Assembly (NCBI GenBank): GCA_945878375.1
Contig: CAMDWG010000002.1
Span: forward strand, 1 to 64,000
DNA: 64,000 bases
Source of the DNA: Roseomonas mucosa
GTDB lineage: Bacteria; Pseudomonadota; Alphaproteobacteria; Acetobacterales; Acetobacteraceae
Reading direction: 5' to 3'
Part shown: piece after piece, positions 11,235 to 19,014 of the stretch
Layout: each line of letters starts with the position of its first letter
Position numbering within the stretch: the stretch's first letter is position 1
Made by a program: the position numbers and the translations under genes
Notes under the pieces: generated by a model
Told to the model about the DNA's origin: nothing
Seen by the model: only the letters and a program-made list of their open reading frames with translations
The model's database searches: none

Positions 11235-12178
11235 CCGCGCCGGCGCTGCGACCTACCCTCGAACACCTGCCCATCCCGCTATTGGCGATGCCGATGGGCA
11301 CGGGTGGCGTCGGCCTCGCCTGGCGGCAGGCGCATCATGCGCTCGGCGTGCCGGCGGTGGTGGGGGAAGCGCTGCTGGCCTTCACCGCGCTGCTCTGGGT
11401 CGTCGTCGTCGCGCTGCAGGCGCTGCGGGCGTTGCGCTATCCGGAAGCCGTGCTGGCGGAGTTGCGGCACCCGGTGCGGGTGGCCTTCGCTGCCGCGCCC
11501 ACCATCGGGCTCATGATCGTCTCGGCCTTCCTGCACACCCACGTGCCAGGGCTGGGCGCTTCGCTGTGGGCTGTCGCGGTTGCGCTGCATCTGCTGGTCG
11601 CGATGATGCTGTTGCGGCGCATCGTCGCCGGGCGGGGCGAGATCGCGATGATCTCGCCGCCGCTGTTGATCCCCTTCGCCGGGCTTGTGCTCGCGCCGGT
11701 CTTCGGCGTGCGCATGGGCTTTGTCGAGGCGTCGTCGATGATGCTCGGCATCGGCCTCATCCTGTGGCTGGTGACCTTGCCGCTGCTGCTGCACCGGCTG
11801 GTCGCGGGCCCGCCGCTGCCGCCGCCCCTGCGGCCGAGTCTGGCGATCCTGCTGGCCCCGCCCGCGATCGGCGCGCTTGGGCTGGTGGCGCTGACGGGGC
11901 AAACGGGGGGCGTGGTGCTGGCGCTGGTGGGGATTGCGCTGCTGATCGCGGCGGTTCTGGTCTCGCTGGCCGGGGACTTCGCCCGCGTGCCCTTCGGCCT
12001 GCCCTGGTGGGGGGTGACCTTTCCCTCCGCCGCCTTTGCTGTGCTGGTTATGGTCATGGGCTTCCCGGCTCCGCTGGGCTGGGCGGCCCTGCTGGCCACC
12101 ACCGCGCTGACCGGCTGGGTGGCGTGGCGCACCCTGGGCGCGGCGCGCGCTGGCGCGTTCTTCCGGCCGGAGCACTAG
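11231..12178 (+). CDS. TDT/SLAC1-family membrane transporter
   Basis: 315 aa, starting at GTG 11231 in overlap with the previous stop. Almost entirely hydrophobic, with about nine to ten membrane helices and short basic loops. The opening HLPIPLLAMPMGTGGVGLAWRQ and the later PLLIPFAGLVLAP and WWGVTFPSAAFA resemble the tellurite-resistance/dicarboxylate transporter (TDT, TehA/SLAC1) family, whose members pass anions such as malate, nitrate, chloride or sulfite. Substrate cannot be told from sequence. Coupling to a PhzF gene is seen here but unexplained. Confidence 0.78.
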   Translation: MTAPALRPTLEHLPIPLLAMPMGTGGVGLAWRQAHHALGVPAVVGEALLAFTALLWVVVVALQALRALRYPEAVLAELRHPVRVAFAAAPTIGLMIVSAFLHTHVPGLGASLWAVAVALHLLVAMMLLRRIVAGRGEIAMISPPLLIPFAGLVLAPVFGVRMGFVEASSMMLGIGLILWLVTLPLLLHRLVAGPPLPPPLRPSLAILLAPPAIGALGLVALTGQTGGVVLALVGIALLIAAVLVSLAGDFARVPFGLPWWGVTFPSAAFAVLVMVMGFPAPLGWAALLATTALTGWVAWRTLGAARAGAFFRPEH

Positions 12179-12201
12179 CCACTCCCATCAGAGCCGTTGC
12201 G

Positions 12202-12266
12202 CGCCCTTGCGGGGCGGGGTCCGGAGGCGTAAGTGCCGCCCTGGGCCACGCCCCCCCACCGGGGCG
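12202..12266 (+). promoter_or_regulatory. Two-hairpin leader upstream of serC
   Basis: Hairpin 1 pairs CGCCC (12202-12206) with GGGCG (12212-12216). Hairpin 2 pairs CGCCCC (12249-12254) with GGGGCG (12261-12266). The second ends 14 bases before the AGGGAG ribosome site of serC. A two-hairpin 'serC' RNA element is known upstream of serC-serA in some alphaproteobacteria. Similarity of layout is noted, but no conserved sequence could be checked. Confidence 0.3.
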
Positions 12267-12292
12267 CATCTGCTTCTGGAAGGGAGCTTTCC

Positions 12293-13465
12293 ATGACCGC
12301 CAAGCCGGACCTGCGTCCGCACAACCCCCGTTTCTCCTCCGGCCCCTGCGCCAAGCGTCCAGGCTGGACGCTGGAAGCGCTGTCGGGCGCCATGCTCGGC
12401 CGCAGCCATCGCGCCAAGGACCCGAAGGCGAAGATTGCCGAGGTGATCGAGCGTTCGAAGGCCATTCTCGGCCTGCCCGCCGATTGGCGGCTCGGCATCG
12501 TCCCCGCCTCCGACACCGGCGCGGTGGAGATGGCGCTGTGGTCCATGCTCGGTGCCCGCGGCGTCGATATCCTGGCCTGGGAGAGCTTCTCCAAGGATTG
12601 GGCGACGGATGTCACCAAGCAGCTGAAGCTGGCCGATGCGCGGGTGATCCAGGCGGGCTACGGCAAGCTGCCCGACCTGGCGCAGGTGGACTCCGCCCGC
12701 GACGTGGTCTTCGTCTGGAACGGCACGACCTCCGGCGTGCGGCTGGCGAATGCCGATTTCATCAGCGATGCGCGTGAGGGCCTCGCGATCTGCGACGCGA
12801 CCAGCGCGGCCTTCGCGATGGATCTGCCCTACGACAAGCTCGATGTCGTCACCTGGTCCTGGCAGAAGGTGCTGGGTGGCGAGGCCGCGCACGGCATGCT
12901 CGCGCTGTCGCCGCGCGCCGTCGCGCGCCTTGAATCCCACAAGCCCGCCTGGCCGATGCCGAAGATTTTCCGCATGACCAAGGACGGCAAGCTCAACGAG
13001 GGGATTTTCAAGGGCGAGACGATCAACACGCCCTCGATGCTCTGCGTGGAAGACGCGCTGGACGGCTTGCGCTGGGCCGAAAGCGTGGGTGGGCTGAAGG
13101 GCCTGGTCGCGCGGTCGGAGGCCAACCTCGCCGCCGTCGCGGCCTGGGTCGAGCGCACGCCCTGGGTGGCCTTCCTGGCCGAGGATCAGGCTACGCGGTC
13201 CTGCACCTCCATCTGCCTGAAGTTCGTCGCGCCCTGGTTCGTCGCGCTGGATGCGGACGGGCAGGCAGCGGCGGCGAAGAAGCTGTCCTCGCTGCTGGAG
13301 AAGGAAGGCGTCGCACTCGATGCCGCCGCCTATCGCGATGCGCCGCCGGGCCTTCGCATCTGGGGCGGCGCCACGGTGGAGACCGCCGATATCCAGGCGC
13401 TGCTGCCCTGGATCGACTGGGCCTTCGCCCAGGTCGAAGCCGAGCAGAAGAAGGCGGCCGCCTGA
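12293..13465 (+). CDS. serC: Phosphoserine aminotransferase
   Basis: 390 aa from ATG 12293, chosen because AGGGAG lies 6 bases before it and the product then begins in the usual way (residues [18 protein letters not shown] near the start). Converts 3-phosphohydroxypyruvate and glutamate to phosphoserine in serine synthesis; PLP enzyme, cytoplasmic. The PLP lysine is Lys192 in [15 protein letters not shown]. The variant is the long alphaproteobacterial/archaeal SerC subgroup rather than the E. coli type. The stop shares a base with the serA start, so the two steps are co-transcribed. Confidence 0.95.
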   Translation: MTAKPDLRPHNPRFSSGPCAKRPGWTLEALSGAMLGRSHRAKDPKAKIAEVIERSKAILGLPADWRLGIVPASDTGAVEMALWSMLGARGVDILAWESFSKDWATDVTKQLKLADARVIQAGYGKLPDLAQVDSARDVVFVWNGTTSGVRLANADFISDAREGLAICDATSAAFAMDLPYDKLDVVTWSWQKVLGGEAAHGMLALSPRAVARLESHKPAWPMPKIFRMTKDGKLNEGIFKGETINTPSMLCVEDALDGLRWAESVGGLKGLVARSEANLAAVAAWVERTPWVAFLAEDQATRSCTSICLKFVAPWFVALDADGQAAAAKKLSSLLEKEGVALDAAAYRDAPPGLRIWGGATVETADIQALLPWIDWAFAQVEAEQKKAAA

Positions 13466-15051
13466 TGCCCCGCGTCCTCATCTCCGACAAGCTCTCGCCG
13501 GCCGCCGTCCAGATTTTCCGGGACCGCGGGGTCGATGTGGATTTCAAGCCGGGCCTGAAGCCCGCCGAGATCCGCGAGATCATCGGCGAGTATGACGGCC
13601 TCGCCGTCCGCAGCGCGACGAAGGTCACGCGCGAATTGCTGGACGCCGCGCCGCGCCTGAAGGTCGTGGGCCGCGCCGGCATCGGCGTGGACAATGTGGA
13701 TGTCACCACCGCGACCGCGCGCGGCGTCGTGGTGATGAACACGCCCTTCGGCAACGCCATCACCACGGCCGAACACGCCATCGCGATGATGTTCGCCCTC
13801 GCCCGCCAGATCCCTGAGGCCAGCGCCTCCACCAAGGCGGGCAAGTGGGAAAAGAACCGCTTCATGGGCGTGGAGTTGACGGGCAAGACGCTTGGCCTCG
13901 TCGGCTGCGGCAATATCGGCTCCATCGTCGCGGACCGTGCCAATGGGCTTCGCATGAAGGTGGCCGCCTATGACCCCTTCCTGTCCGAGAAGCGCGCGGT
14001 CGAGCTGGGCGTGGAGAAGCTGGAGCTGGATGCGCTGGTCGCGCGCGCCGACTTCATCACCATCCACGCGCCCTATACCGAGCAGACGAAGAACATCCTG
14101 AACCGCGAACGCCTGTTCGCCATGAAGAAGGGCGCGCGGCTGATCAACTGCGCCCGCGGCGGGCTGGTGGATGAGGCGGCGCTGCATGACGCGCTGACCT
14201 GCGGCCACCTGGCCGGCGCGGCGCTCGATGTGTTCGAGGTGGAGCCGGCGACCGACAGCCCGCTCTTCGGCCTCGAGAATGTGGTCTGCACCCCGCATCT
14301 CGGCGCCGCGACGACCGAGGCGCAGGAGAATGTGGCGCTGCAGGTCGCGGAGCAGATGGCGGATTTCCTGCTGTCCGGCGCGGTCTCCAACGCCATCAAC
14401 ATGCCGTCGGTGACGGCGGAGGAAGCCCCGCGCCTCAAGCCCTATATGGAACTCGCGCGGCTGCTTGGCGCACTCGCCGGGCAGCTCACCGCCTCGGCTG
14501 GCGACGAGATCCGCGCGATCCGCGTGGAGTATGAAGGCGCGGTGGCGGAGCTGAACCGCAAGCCGCTGACGGCCGCCGCACTCGCCGGCGTGCTGGCGCC
14601 GATGATGGGCGCGGTGAACATGGTCAACGCCCCCGCGCTGGCGAAGGAACGCGGGATCGAGGTGGCGGAGACGGTGCTGGAGCGCAGCGGCGACTACGCC
14701 ACCCTGCTGCGCGTGACGATCGCGACCGCGTCCTGGACGCGCAGCGTGGCCGGCACGCTGGTGGGCACCGGCAAGCCGCGGCTGGTGGAAGCGAAGGGTA
14801 TCGCGGTGGAGGCGGAATTCGCCCCGCACATGCTCTACGTCACCAACCTCGACAAGCCGGGCTTCATCGGCCGCTTCGGGACCGCCTTGTCGACAGCAGG
14901 GATCAACATCGCGACCTTCCATCTCGGCCGCGATGCGCCGGGGGGCGATGCGATTTGCCTGGTCGGGCTGGATGCGCCGCTGCCCGAGGCAGTGCTGGCC
15001 GAGATCCGTGCCCTGCCGCTCGTGACCCGCGCGGTGCCGCTGGCGTTCTAG
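13465..15051 (+). CDS. serA: D-3-phosphoglycerate dehydrogenase (long type)
   Basis: 528 aa. First step of serine synthesis. N-terminal catalytic half with the NAD-binding GLVGCGNIGSIVADRA, catalytic Arg in NCARGGLVDE, and Glu/His in the segment FEVEPATDSPLF...CTPHLGAAT. Residues ~320-450 are the intervening (ASB) domain and ~455-528 a C-terminal ACT domain, the site where serine usually inhibits. The TAG stop at 15049-15051 is formed by the first bases of a palindromic repeat (CTAGAGCAA), so the repeat abuts the coding end exactly. Last gene of serC-serA. Confidence 0.97.
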   Translation: MPRVLISDKLSPAAVQIFRDRGVDVDFKPGLKPAEIREIIGEYDGLAVRSATKVTRELLDAAPRLKVVGRAGIGVDNVDVTTATARGVVVMNTPFGNAITTAEHAIAMMFALARQIPEASASTKAGKWEKNRFMGVELTGKTLGLVGCGNIGSIVADRANGLRMKVAAYDPFLSEKRAVELGVEKLELDALVARADFITIHAPYTEQTKNILNRERLFAMKKGARLINCARGGLVDEAALHDALTCGHLAGAALDVFEVEPATDSPLFGLENVVCTPHLGAATTEAQENVALQVAEQMADFLLSGAVSNAINMPSVTAEEAPRLKPYMELARLLGALAGQLTASAGDEIRAIRVEYEGAVAELNRKPLTAAALAGVLAPMMGAVNMVNAPALAKERGIEVAETVLERSGDYATLLRVTIATASWTRSVAGTLVGTGKPRLVEAKGIAVEAEFAPHMLYVTNLDKPGFIGRFGTALSTAGINIATFHLGRDAPGGDAICLVGLDAPLPEAVLAEIRALPLVTRAVPLAF

Positions 15052-15179
15052 AGCAATATCCGATCTGACTGAATCAGTCAGATCGGATTTCTTGCTCTAG
15101 AAAACATTTAATCTAGAGCAGCTTATGCCCGATCGAGTTGACCCGCGGAGCGGGTCAACTCGATCGGGCGCTGCTCTAG
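15048..15179 (+). repeat. Composite palindromic repeat, copy A
   Basis: Two long hairpins joined by an A/T-rich spacer. Hairpin 1: CTAGAGCAA (15048-15056) pairs with TTGCTCTAG (15092-15100), enclosing perfect 15-base arms at 15058-15072 and 15074-15088. Spacer: AAAACATTTAAT. Hairpin 2: CTAGAGCAGC (15113-15122) pairs with GCTGCTCTAG (15170-15179), enclosing perfect 20-base arms 15127-15146 and 15150-15169 around GGA. Related copies lie at 23554-23679 (inverted) and 56678-56752. The style resembles the intergenic mosaic elements (RIME type) of rhizobia. It follows serA directly and could also terminate its transcript. Confidence 0.9.
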
Positions 15180-15295
15180 GGTTTGGACCCTAGAGCATTT
15201 TCAAGCCAAGCGGGCACGCTTGGCGATTCGAAACATGCGTTAAAACAATCGGCTAGACCCGTTTCGCCGCGACGATCGAGGCGAAACGGGTCTAG
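15176..15295 (+). repeat. Further palindromic modules of the repeat mosaic
   Basis: Three more dyads follow copy A. CTAGGGT/ACCCTAG spans 15176-15193 with loop TTGG. GCCAAGCG/CGCTTGGC spans 15205-15224 with loop GGCA. Perfect 16-base arms at 15253-15268 and 15280-15295 enclose an 11-base loop, and both ends again read CTAG. The stretch AGCATTTTC...GCGTTAAAACAA around 15194-15247 recalls a common rhizobial intergenic repeat. No copy of these modules was found elsewhere in the window. Confidence 0.75.
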
Positions 15296-15542
15296 AGCCA
15301 GCGCCCGATCGGGTGGAATCGCCTCGAGGTTCTGGCAATCGGGCAAAGGTTGCTCTGGCTTCGGTCGTGTCCAGGACAAAAATCCGGCCGGATCTCTCCA
15401 TCTCGCCTGATGTCGCCCTGGCGCTTGGTCCGCGCAGAAGTTGGAGCGCCCAGGACAGCCTCGTCTTCCCCGCACCCCGGCTGCGTACGACGCCCATAAT
15501 CTTCGCCAGGAGCGGGGAACAGGGCGATCGAACGCCGTGTGA
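15296..15542. other. Non-coding remainder of the serA-HNH spacer
   Basis: Short open frames exist on both strands but none has a ribosome site, a family motif or codon use like its neighbours. A weak inverted pair (GCGCCCGAT near 15301 and ATCGGGC near 15340) and the end GTTGCTCTGG suggest decayed repeat material. Beyond about 15370 nothing recognisable is seen. Confidence 0.5.
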
Positions 15543-16118
15543 TCAGCTTTCCAGCTCGGAATCCCAGTACAGATAGTCCCGCCAGCTTTCATGCAGGTAG
15601 TTGGGCGGGAAGGATCGGCCATTCTCTTGCAATTCCCAAGCCGTCGGCTGCCGGGGCGGCAGGCGGGGAATCATCTGGCAGTCCTTCGGCAGCCGGTTGC
15701 CCTTCCGAAGATTGCACGGCCCGCATGCGGCGACGACGTTCTCCCAGGTCGTGCGCCCGCCGCGGCTGCGCGGGATGACATGGTCGAAGGTCAGGTCGTG
15801 GGTCTGCTGGGCCTCCCCGCAATACTGGCAGGCGAAGCTGTCGCGCAGGAACACGTTGAACCGCGTGAAGGCCGGGCGGCGGGTCGCGGGGATGAAGTCC
15901 TTCAGCGCGATCACGCTCGGCAGCTTCATCGTGAGGCTCGGCGAATGCACCGACGCCTCGTATTCCGACAGCACCGAGACGCGGTCGAGGAAGACGGCCT
16001 TCACCGCATCCTGCCAGGACCAGATCGAGAGCGGGAAATAGGAGAGCGGCCGGAAATCCGCGTTCAGCACGAGCGCCGGGTAGGACCGATCGCCGACGAA
16101 GGTTCCGCCATCAGGCAA
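15543..16118 (-). CDS. HNH endonuclease (alphaproteobacterial type)
   Basis: 191 aa. The start is TTG at 16118, supported by the ribosome site AAAGGAG (16131-16125 on the minus strand) six bases before it. The N-terminus contains PALVLNADFRPLSYFPLS, a sequence common to a widespread alphaproteobacterial HNH family. The nuclease core runs from ~95: a zinc knuckle CQYC and CGPC, with LTFDHVIPRSRGG (the HNH His pair) and WENVVAAC between. Such genes are single, chromosomal and not part of restriction operons; their role is unknown. An 8-bp hairpin overlaps the ribosome site. The neighbouring repeat mosaic lies beyond its 3' end. Confidence 0.92.
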   Translation of the reverse strand: MPDGGTFVGDRSYPALVLNADFRPLSYFPLSIWSWQDAVKAVFLDRVSVLSEYEASVHSPSLTMKLPSVIALKDFIPATRRPAFTRFNVFLRDSFACQYCGEAQQTHDLTFDHVIPRSRGGRTTWENVVAACGPCNLRKGNRLPKDCQMIPRLPPRQPTAWELQENGRSFPPNYLHESWRDYLYWDSELES

Positions 16119-16119
16119 G

Positions 16120-16142
16120 CGCCACTCCTTTGCCGAGTGGCG
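16120..16142 (-). promoter_or_regulatory. Hairpin overlapping the HNH ribosome site
   Basis: CGCCACTC (16120-16127) and GAGTGGCG (16135-16142) pair perfectly around a 7-base loop. In the HNH mRNA the ribosome site AAAGGAG lies partly in the loop and partly in the start-proximal arm, and the TTG start is one base beyond the hairpin. This could hold translation low. Confidence 0.5.
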
Positions 16143-16290
16143 ATCCCAAGTCCTGGGGTCCTAACAGTCCGCCAAGCCCCAGATACTGTGGCATCGCCGC
16201 GTTAGCATGCGCTTCATGCCAGTCGCCGCGCCGCGGCGCAACATGCCCGGCTGGCCTGGGCCCGGCGGGGCGGGCCTTTTCATCGGGACG

Positions 16291-16953
16291 TCACGCGGGC
16301 GAGCCCAGATAGCGCTGGAGCGCCAGCGCGCCGAGCGCCATCCCCGCCTCATCCAGCCCATGGCCGAGGTCCGGCCGGAACACTGCTTCCACCTTCACGC
16401 CGGCAGCGGCCAGGGCTGATTCGGCCTCCCGGCTCGCGGCGGCGGGGACGATCTCATCGGCCTCGCCATGCACCAGCAGCACGGGCGGGCGGGGGTGGAT
16501 CTCGGCGGGCAGCGCCTCTGCGCCCAGCAGCCGGCCGGCATAGGCCAGCAGCACGGCGGGCGGCGGGGCGCGGCGCAGCCCGGCGAACAGCGCCATCATG
16601 GCGCCCTGGCTGAAGCCCATCACGGCGACATCGCCCGCCCCGATCCCAAGTCGCGCCGATTCCGCATCCAGGAAGGCGTCGAGATGGCCGGCCGCCACGC
16701 GGGCGCCGGCCAGCATCCGGGCGGGCGTGCGGTCACCGACGCTGAACCATTGCCTTCCGTAAGGGGCGATGTCGCAGGGCTCCGGCGCATGCGGGGCGAC
16801 GAAGGCGGCGTCCGGCACCGCCTGGCCCCAGCCGGGGGCGAGGTCGATCAGGTCATAGCCATCCGCGCCCAGCCCGTGCAGCAGCACCACCAGCTTGCGC
16901 GCCTTGCCGCCCGAGGCCGGCCCCCAGCGCGGCCCGTCCAGACGCGTCGTCAT
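16291..16953 (-). CDS. Phospholipase/carboxylesterase family alpha/beta hydrolase
   Basis: 220 aa, cytoplasmic (no signal). Alpha/beta hydrolase of the acyl-protein thioesterase/YpfH group: oxyanion region VVLLHGLGADGYD, nucleophile Ser in GFSQGA (~115), acid in HGEADEIVP and His in LGHGLDEAG near the C-terminus. The W-F pair in RQWFSVGD is typical of these short carboxylesterases. Substrates are small esters or lysophospholipids; none can be assigned. It starts back to back with gluQRS on the other strand, 40 bases away. Confidence 0.9.
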   Translation of the reverse strand: MTTRLDGPRWGPASGGKARKLVVLLHGLGADGYDLIDLAPGWGQAVPDAAFVAPHAPEPCDIAPYGRQWFSVGDRTPARMLAGARVAAGHLDAFLDAESARLGIGAGDVAVMGFSQGAMMALFAGLRRAPPPAVLLAYAGRLLGAEALPAEIHPRPPVLLVHGEADEIVPAAASREAESALAAAGVKVEAVFRPDLGHGLDEAGMALGALALQRYLGSPA

Positions 16954-16993
16954 GCCCCTTGTTCCTCGTCGCCATTCCCGGTTCCTTGGCTAG

Positions 16994-17863
16994 ATGCCAG
17001 CGGATCGGCCGATCGTCACGCGCTTCGCGCCCTCTCCCACCGGGTTCCTCCATCTCGGCCACGCCCATTCGGCGCTGGCGGGGTGGCGGCGGGCCCGCGC
17101 GGCGGGGGGGCGGTTCCTGCTGCGGATCGAGGATATCGACCCCACACGCTGCCGGCCGGAGTTCACCGAGGCGATCCTGGAGGATCTGGCCTGGCTGGGC
17201 CTGGACTGGGATGGGCCCGTGCGGGTGCAATCGGCGCATCTGGCGGAATATCGCGCCGTGCTGGACGGGCTTGCCGCGCGCGGGCTGCTCTATCCCTGCT
17301 TCTGCACCCGCGCCGACATTGCGCGCGAGATCGCGGCCAGCGCCGGCGCGCCGCATCTGGGGCCGATGGGACCGGACGGGCCGCTTTATCCCGGCACCTG
17401 CCGCCGTCTCTCGGCGGATGAACGCCAGGCCCGGCTGACGGGGGGAGAGGCGCATGCGCTGCGACTCGATATGGTCCGCGCCCTGGCCTACGTGCCGGCG
17501 GGGCTGCGCTTCGCGGAGGAAGGGCAGGGGTGCCTCGCCTGCGATCCGGCGCGGTTCGGGGATGTGGTACTGGCGCGGAAGGACATCCCGGCCAGCTATC
17601 ATCTGTGTGTTACCCATGACGACGCGCTGCAGGGTGTCACGCTGGTGACGCGCGGAGAGGACCTGAAGCCCGCGACCGACCTGCACCGCCTGTTGCAAGC
17701 GCTGATGGGCTGGCCGGCGCCGGCCTATGCCCATCACCGCCTGCTGACGGATGAGGCTGGCCGCCGCTTGGCAAAGCGCGACCGCGCCGCGACGCTGCGC
17801 GACCTGCGCGCCTCCGGCGTCAGCCCGGCAGAGGCGCGGGCGCGGGCCGGCTGGCCGGATTAA
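16994..17863 (+). CDS. gluQRS: Glutamyl-Q tRNA(Asp) synthetase
   Basis: 289 aa. A paralogue of the GluRS catalytic domain that lacks the anticodon-binding half; it attaches glutamate to queuosine in tRNA-Asp. Class I signatures: FAPSPTGFLHLGHAHSA near residue 10 (HIGH-type) and RLAKRDRAATL near 258 (KMSKS-type). Zinc ligands characteristic of GluQRS are visible as CFCTR and the YPGTC segment. Length fits the family (about 290-300 aa). Confidence 0.95.
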   Translation: MPADRPIVTRFAPSPTGFLHLGHAHSALAGWRRARAAGGRFLLRIEDIDPTRCRPEFTEAILEDLAWLGLDWDGPVRVQSAHLAEYRAVLDGLAARGLLYPCFCTRADIAREIAASAGAPHLGPMGPDGPLYPGTCRRLSADERQARLTGGEAHALRLDMVRALAYVPAGLRFAEEGQGCLACDPARFGDVVLARKDIPASYHLCVTHDDALQGVTLVTRGEDLKPATDLHRLLQALMGWPAPAYAHHRLLTDEAGRRLAKRDRAATLRDLRASGVSPAEARARAGWPD

Positions 17864-18014
17864 GTACTCCCCACAAAACCGCTTCGCGGCTTTGCGGGGG
17901 CCCCAGGATTTGACCCCGTCCTCGACGGCCGCGCCGCGTTGCCGCGGCCAAGCCGCGGCGCCGCCCGGGCCATCATCGGGGTTTGGATAGGCGCTCTAAG
18001 GGGGGCCGTCCGAA

Positions 18015-18042
18015 CCCTCTCCCCCATAAATGGGGGAGAGGG
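18015..18042. terminator. Palindrome between convergent gluQRS and chpT
   Basis: A perfect 13-bp stem, CCCTCTCCCCCAT with its complement, around AA. It lies in the 232-base spacer (17864-18095) between genes that converge and could end transcription from both sides. CCCTCTCCC-type inverted repeats recur at 19793-19943. No gene is seen in this spacer. Confidence 0.45.
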
Positions 18043-18095
18043 CTATCGGCGTGGGGGGAGAGGGCTATCGGCCCTCGGGGAACCGCGCCTCTCCG

Positions 18096-18737
18096 CTACC
18101 GGATCGCCGTCAGCGTCAGCGTCGCCGCCCCGCCCTGGTCCGTCGGCTGCAGGGACAGCCGCATCCGTGCCGCGGCGGCGGTGGCGGCGAGAAGCGGCAG
18201 GGCAACCGCGCGCGGCACCGGCACCGGCTGCTGGCCGGCGAGAAGGTCGGTCAGGCCCGGCGGCCAGGACGCGCCCGGCCCATCCGGCCACACCGCGAAG
18301 CCGTTGCCGGGCGTCAGCGCGACACGCAGCGTGCCGCCGCGCGGCATCGCCTCCACCCCCACCAGCATCGCCAGCAGCAAGGGCTGGGCGAGCACAGCTT
18401 CGATCAGCATCCCCGGCGGCAGCGCCGAAAGGTCCACCACCGCGCGGCGGCCCAGCGTCAGGCCTTCCGCCAATTGGCCGAGCGCGGCGCTGTCCAGATT
18501 CCCACCCGGCCCGCCCACGGCGGCGCGCCAGAAGCGCAGCCGTCGGTCGATGATGCGGGCGGCGTCCACCGCCACCTCCGCCGCGTCGTCGCCGGCTTCC
18601 CCCAGCATCTCCAGCGCGCCGGTCAGCGCGCCTGCCGGGCCGCCGAGGTCGTGGCACAGCCGCGTGCAGACCGCCTGCGCCAGGGCAAGCTGGGCCTGGG
18701 CTGCCGAGATGGGAGGATCGGCTAATCCATCGGCCAT
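18096..18737 (-). CDS. chpT: Histidine phosphotransferase ChpT-like
   Basis: 213 aa from ATG 18737; the frame is open far upstream but this start gives the normal ChpT length. The phosphorylatable His is His29 in CTRLCHDLGGPAGAL, with the helical dimerisation segment following (ALEMLGEAGDD). The C-terminal half is a degenerate ATPase-like domain without ATP motifs, as in ChpT. In alphaproteobacteria ChpT passes phosphate from the hybrid kinase CckA to CtrA and CpdR, linking cell cycle, motility and cell envelope programmes. CckA and CtrA are not in this window. It is divergent from the DUF3553 gene (76 bases apart). Confidence 0.85.
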   Translation of the reverse strand: MADGLADPPISAAQAQLALAQAVCTRLCHDLGGPAGALTGALEMLGEAGDDAAEVAVDAARIIDRRLRFWRAAVGGPGGNLDSAALGQLAEGLTLGRRAVVDLSALPPGMLIEAVLAQPLLLAMLVGVEAMPRGGTLRVALTPGNGFAVWPDGPGASWPPGLTDLLAGQQPVPVPRAVALPLLAATAAAARMRLSLQPTDQGGAATLTLTAIR

Positions 18738-18813
18738 GCGGATATCCCTGCTGCGTCGTCCGGTTACGATCCGGCGTTTCCGTTCATACCCAAGGCTGGT
18801 CGGCAATGCGTTA

Positions 18814-19014
18814 ATGCGGGATACGCTGGATGTCGTGAGCAGCGACTTGTTTCCGGGCCAGCGCGTGCGCCTGCCCAGCCGCCCCGATTGGGGCACCGGC
18901 CAGGTCCAGTCGGTCGCGGGCGACCGGGTGACGGTCAATTTCGAGAATGCGGGCAAGGTCACGCTGCGCCTGTCCGGCGTCGCGCTGGATGTGCTGGAGG
19001 ATGGGCCCGGTTGA
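18814..19014 (+). CDS. DUF3553 small protein
   Basis: 66 aa from ATG 18814; a GTG at 18835 is an alternative. The core FPGQRVRLPSRPDWGTGQVQ followed by VTVNFENAGKVTL matches the short alphaproteobacterial DUF3553 family, a compact beta fold resembling the CarD/KOW-like RNA polymerase or nucleic-acid binding modules. Function is unknown. It is missed by length filters and hides inside a longer spurious frame. The stop overlaps the TTG start of the downstream TauE gene, so the two are probably co-translated. Confidence 0.8.
   Translation: MRDTLDVVSSDLFPGQRVRLPSRPDWGTGQVQSVAGDRVTVNFENAGKVTLRLSGVALDVLEDGPG

Noticed and set aside
15048-15295. CRISPR array
   Set aside because: The repeats are inverted (hairpins), of unequal length and without regular spacers; no cas gene is present.
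15176-15622. Short frames in the serA-HNH spacer as possible genes
   Set aside because: They run through palindromic repeats, lack ribosome sites and show no motif; one overlaps the HNH 3' end in another frame.
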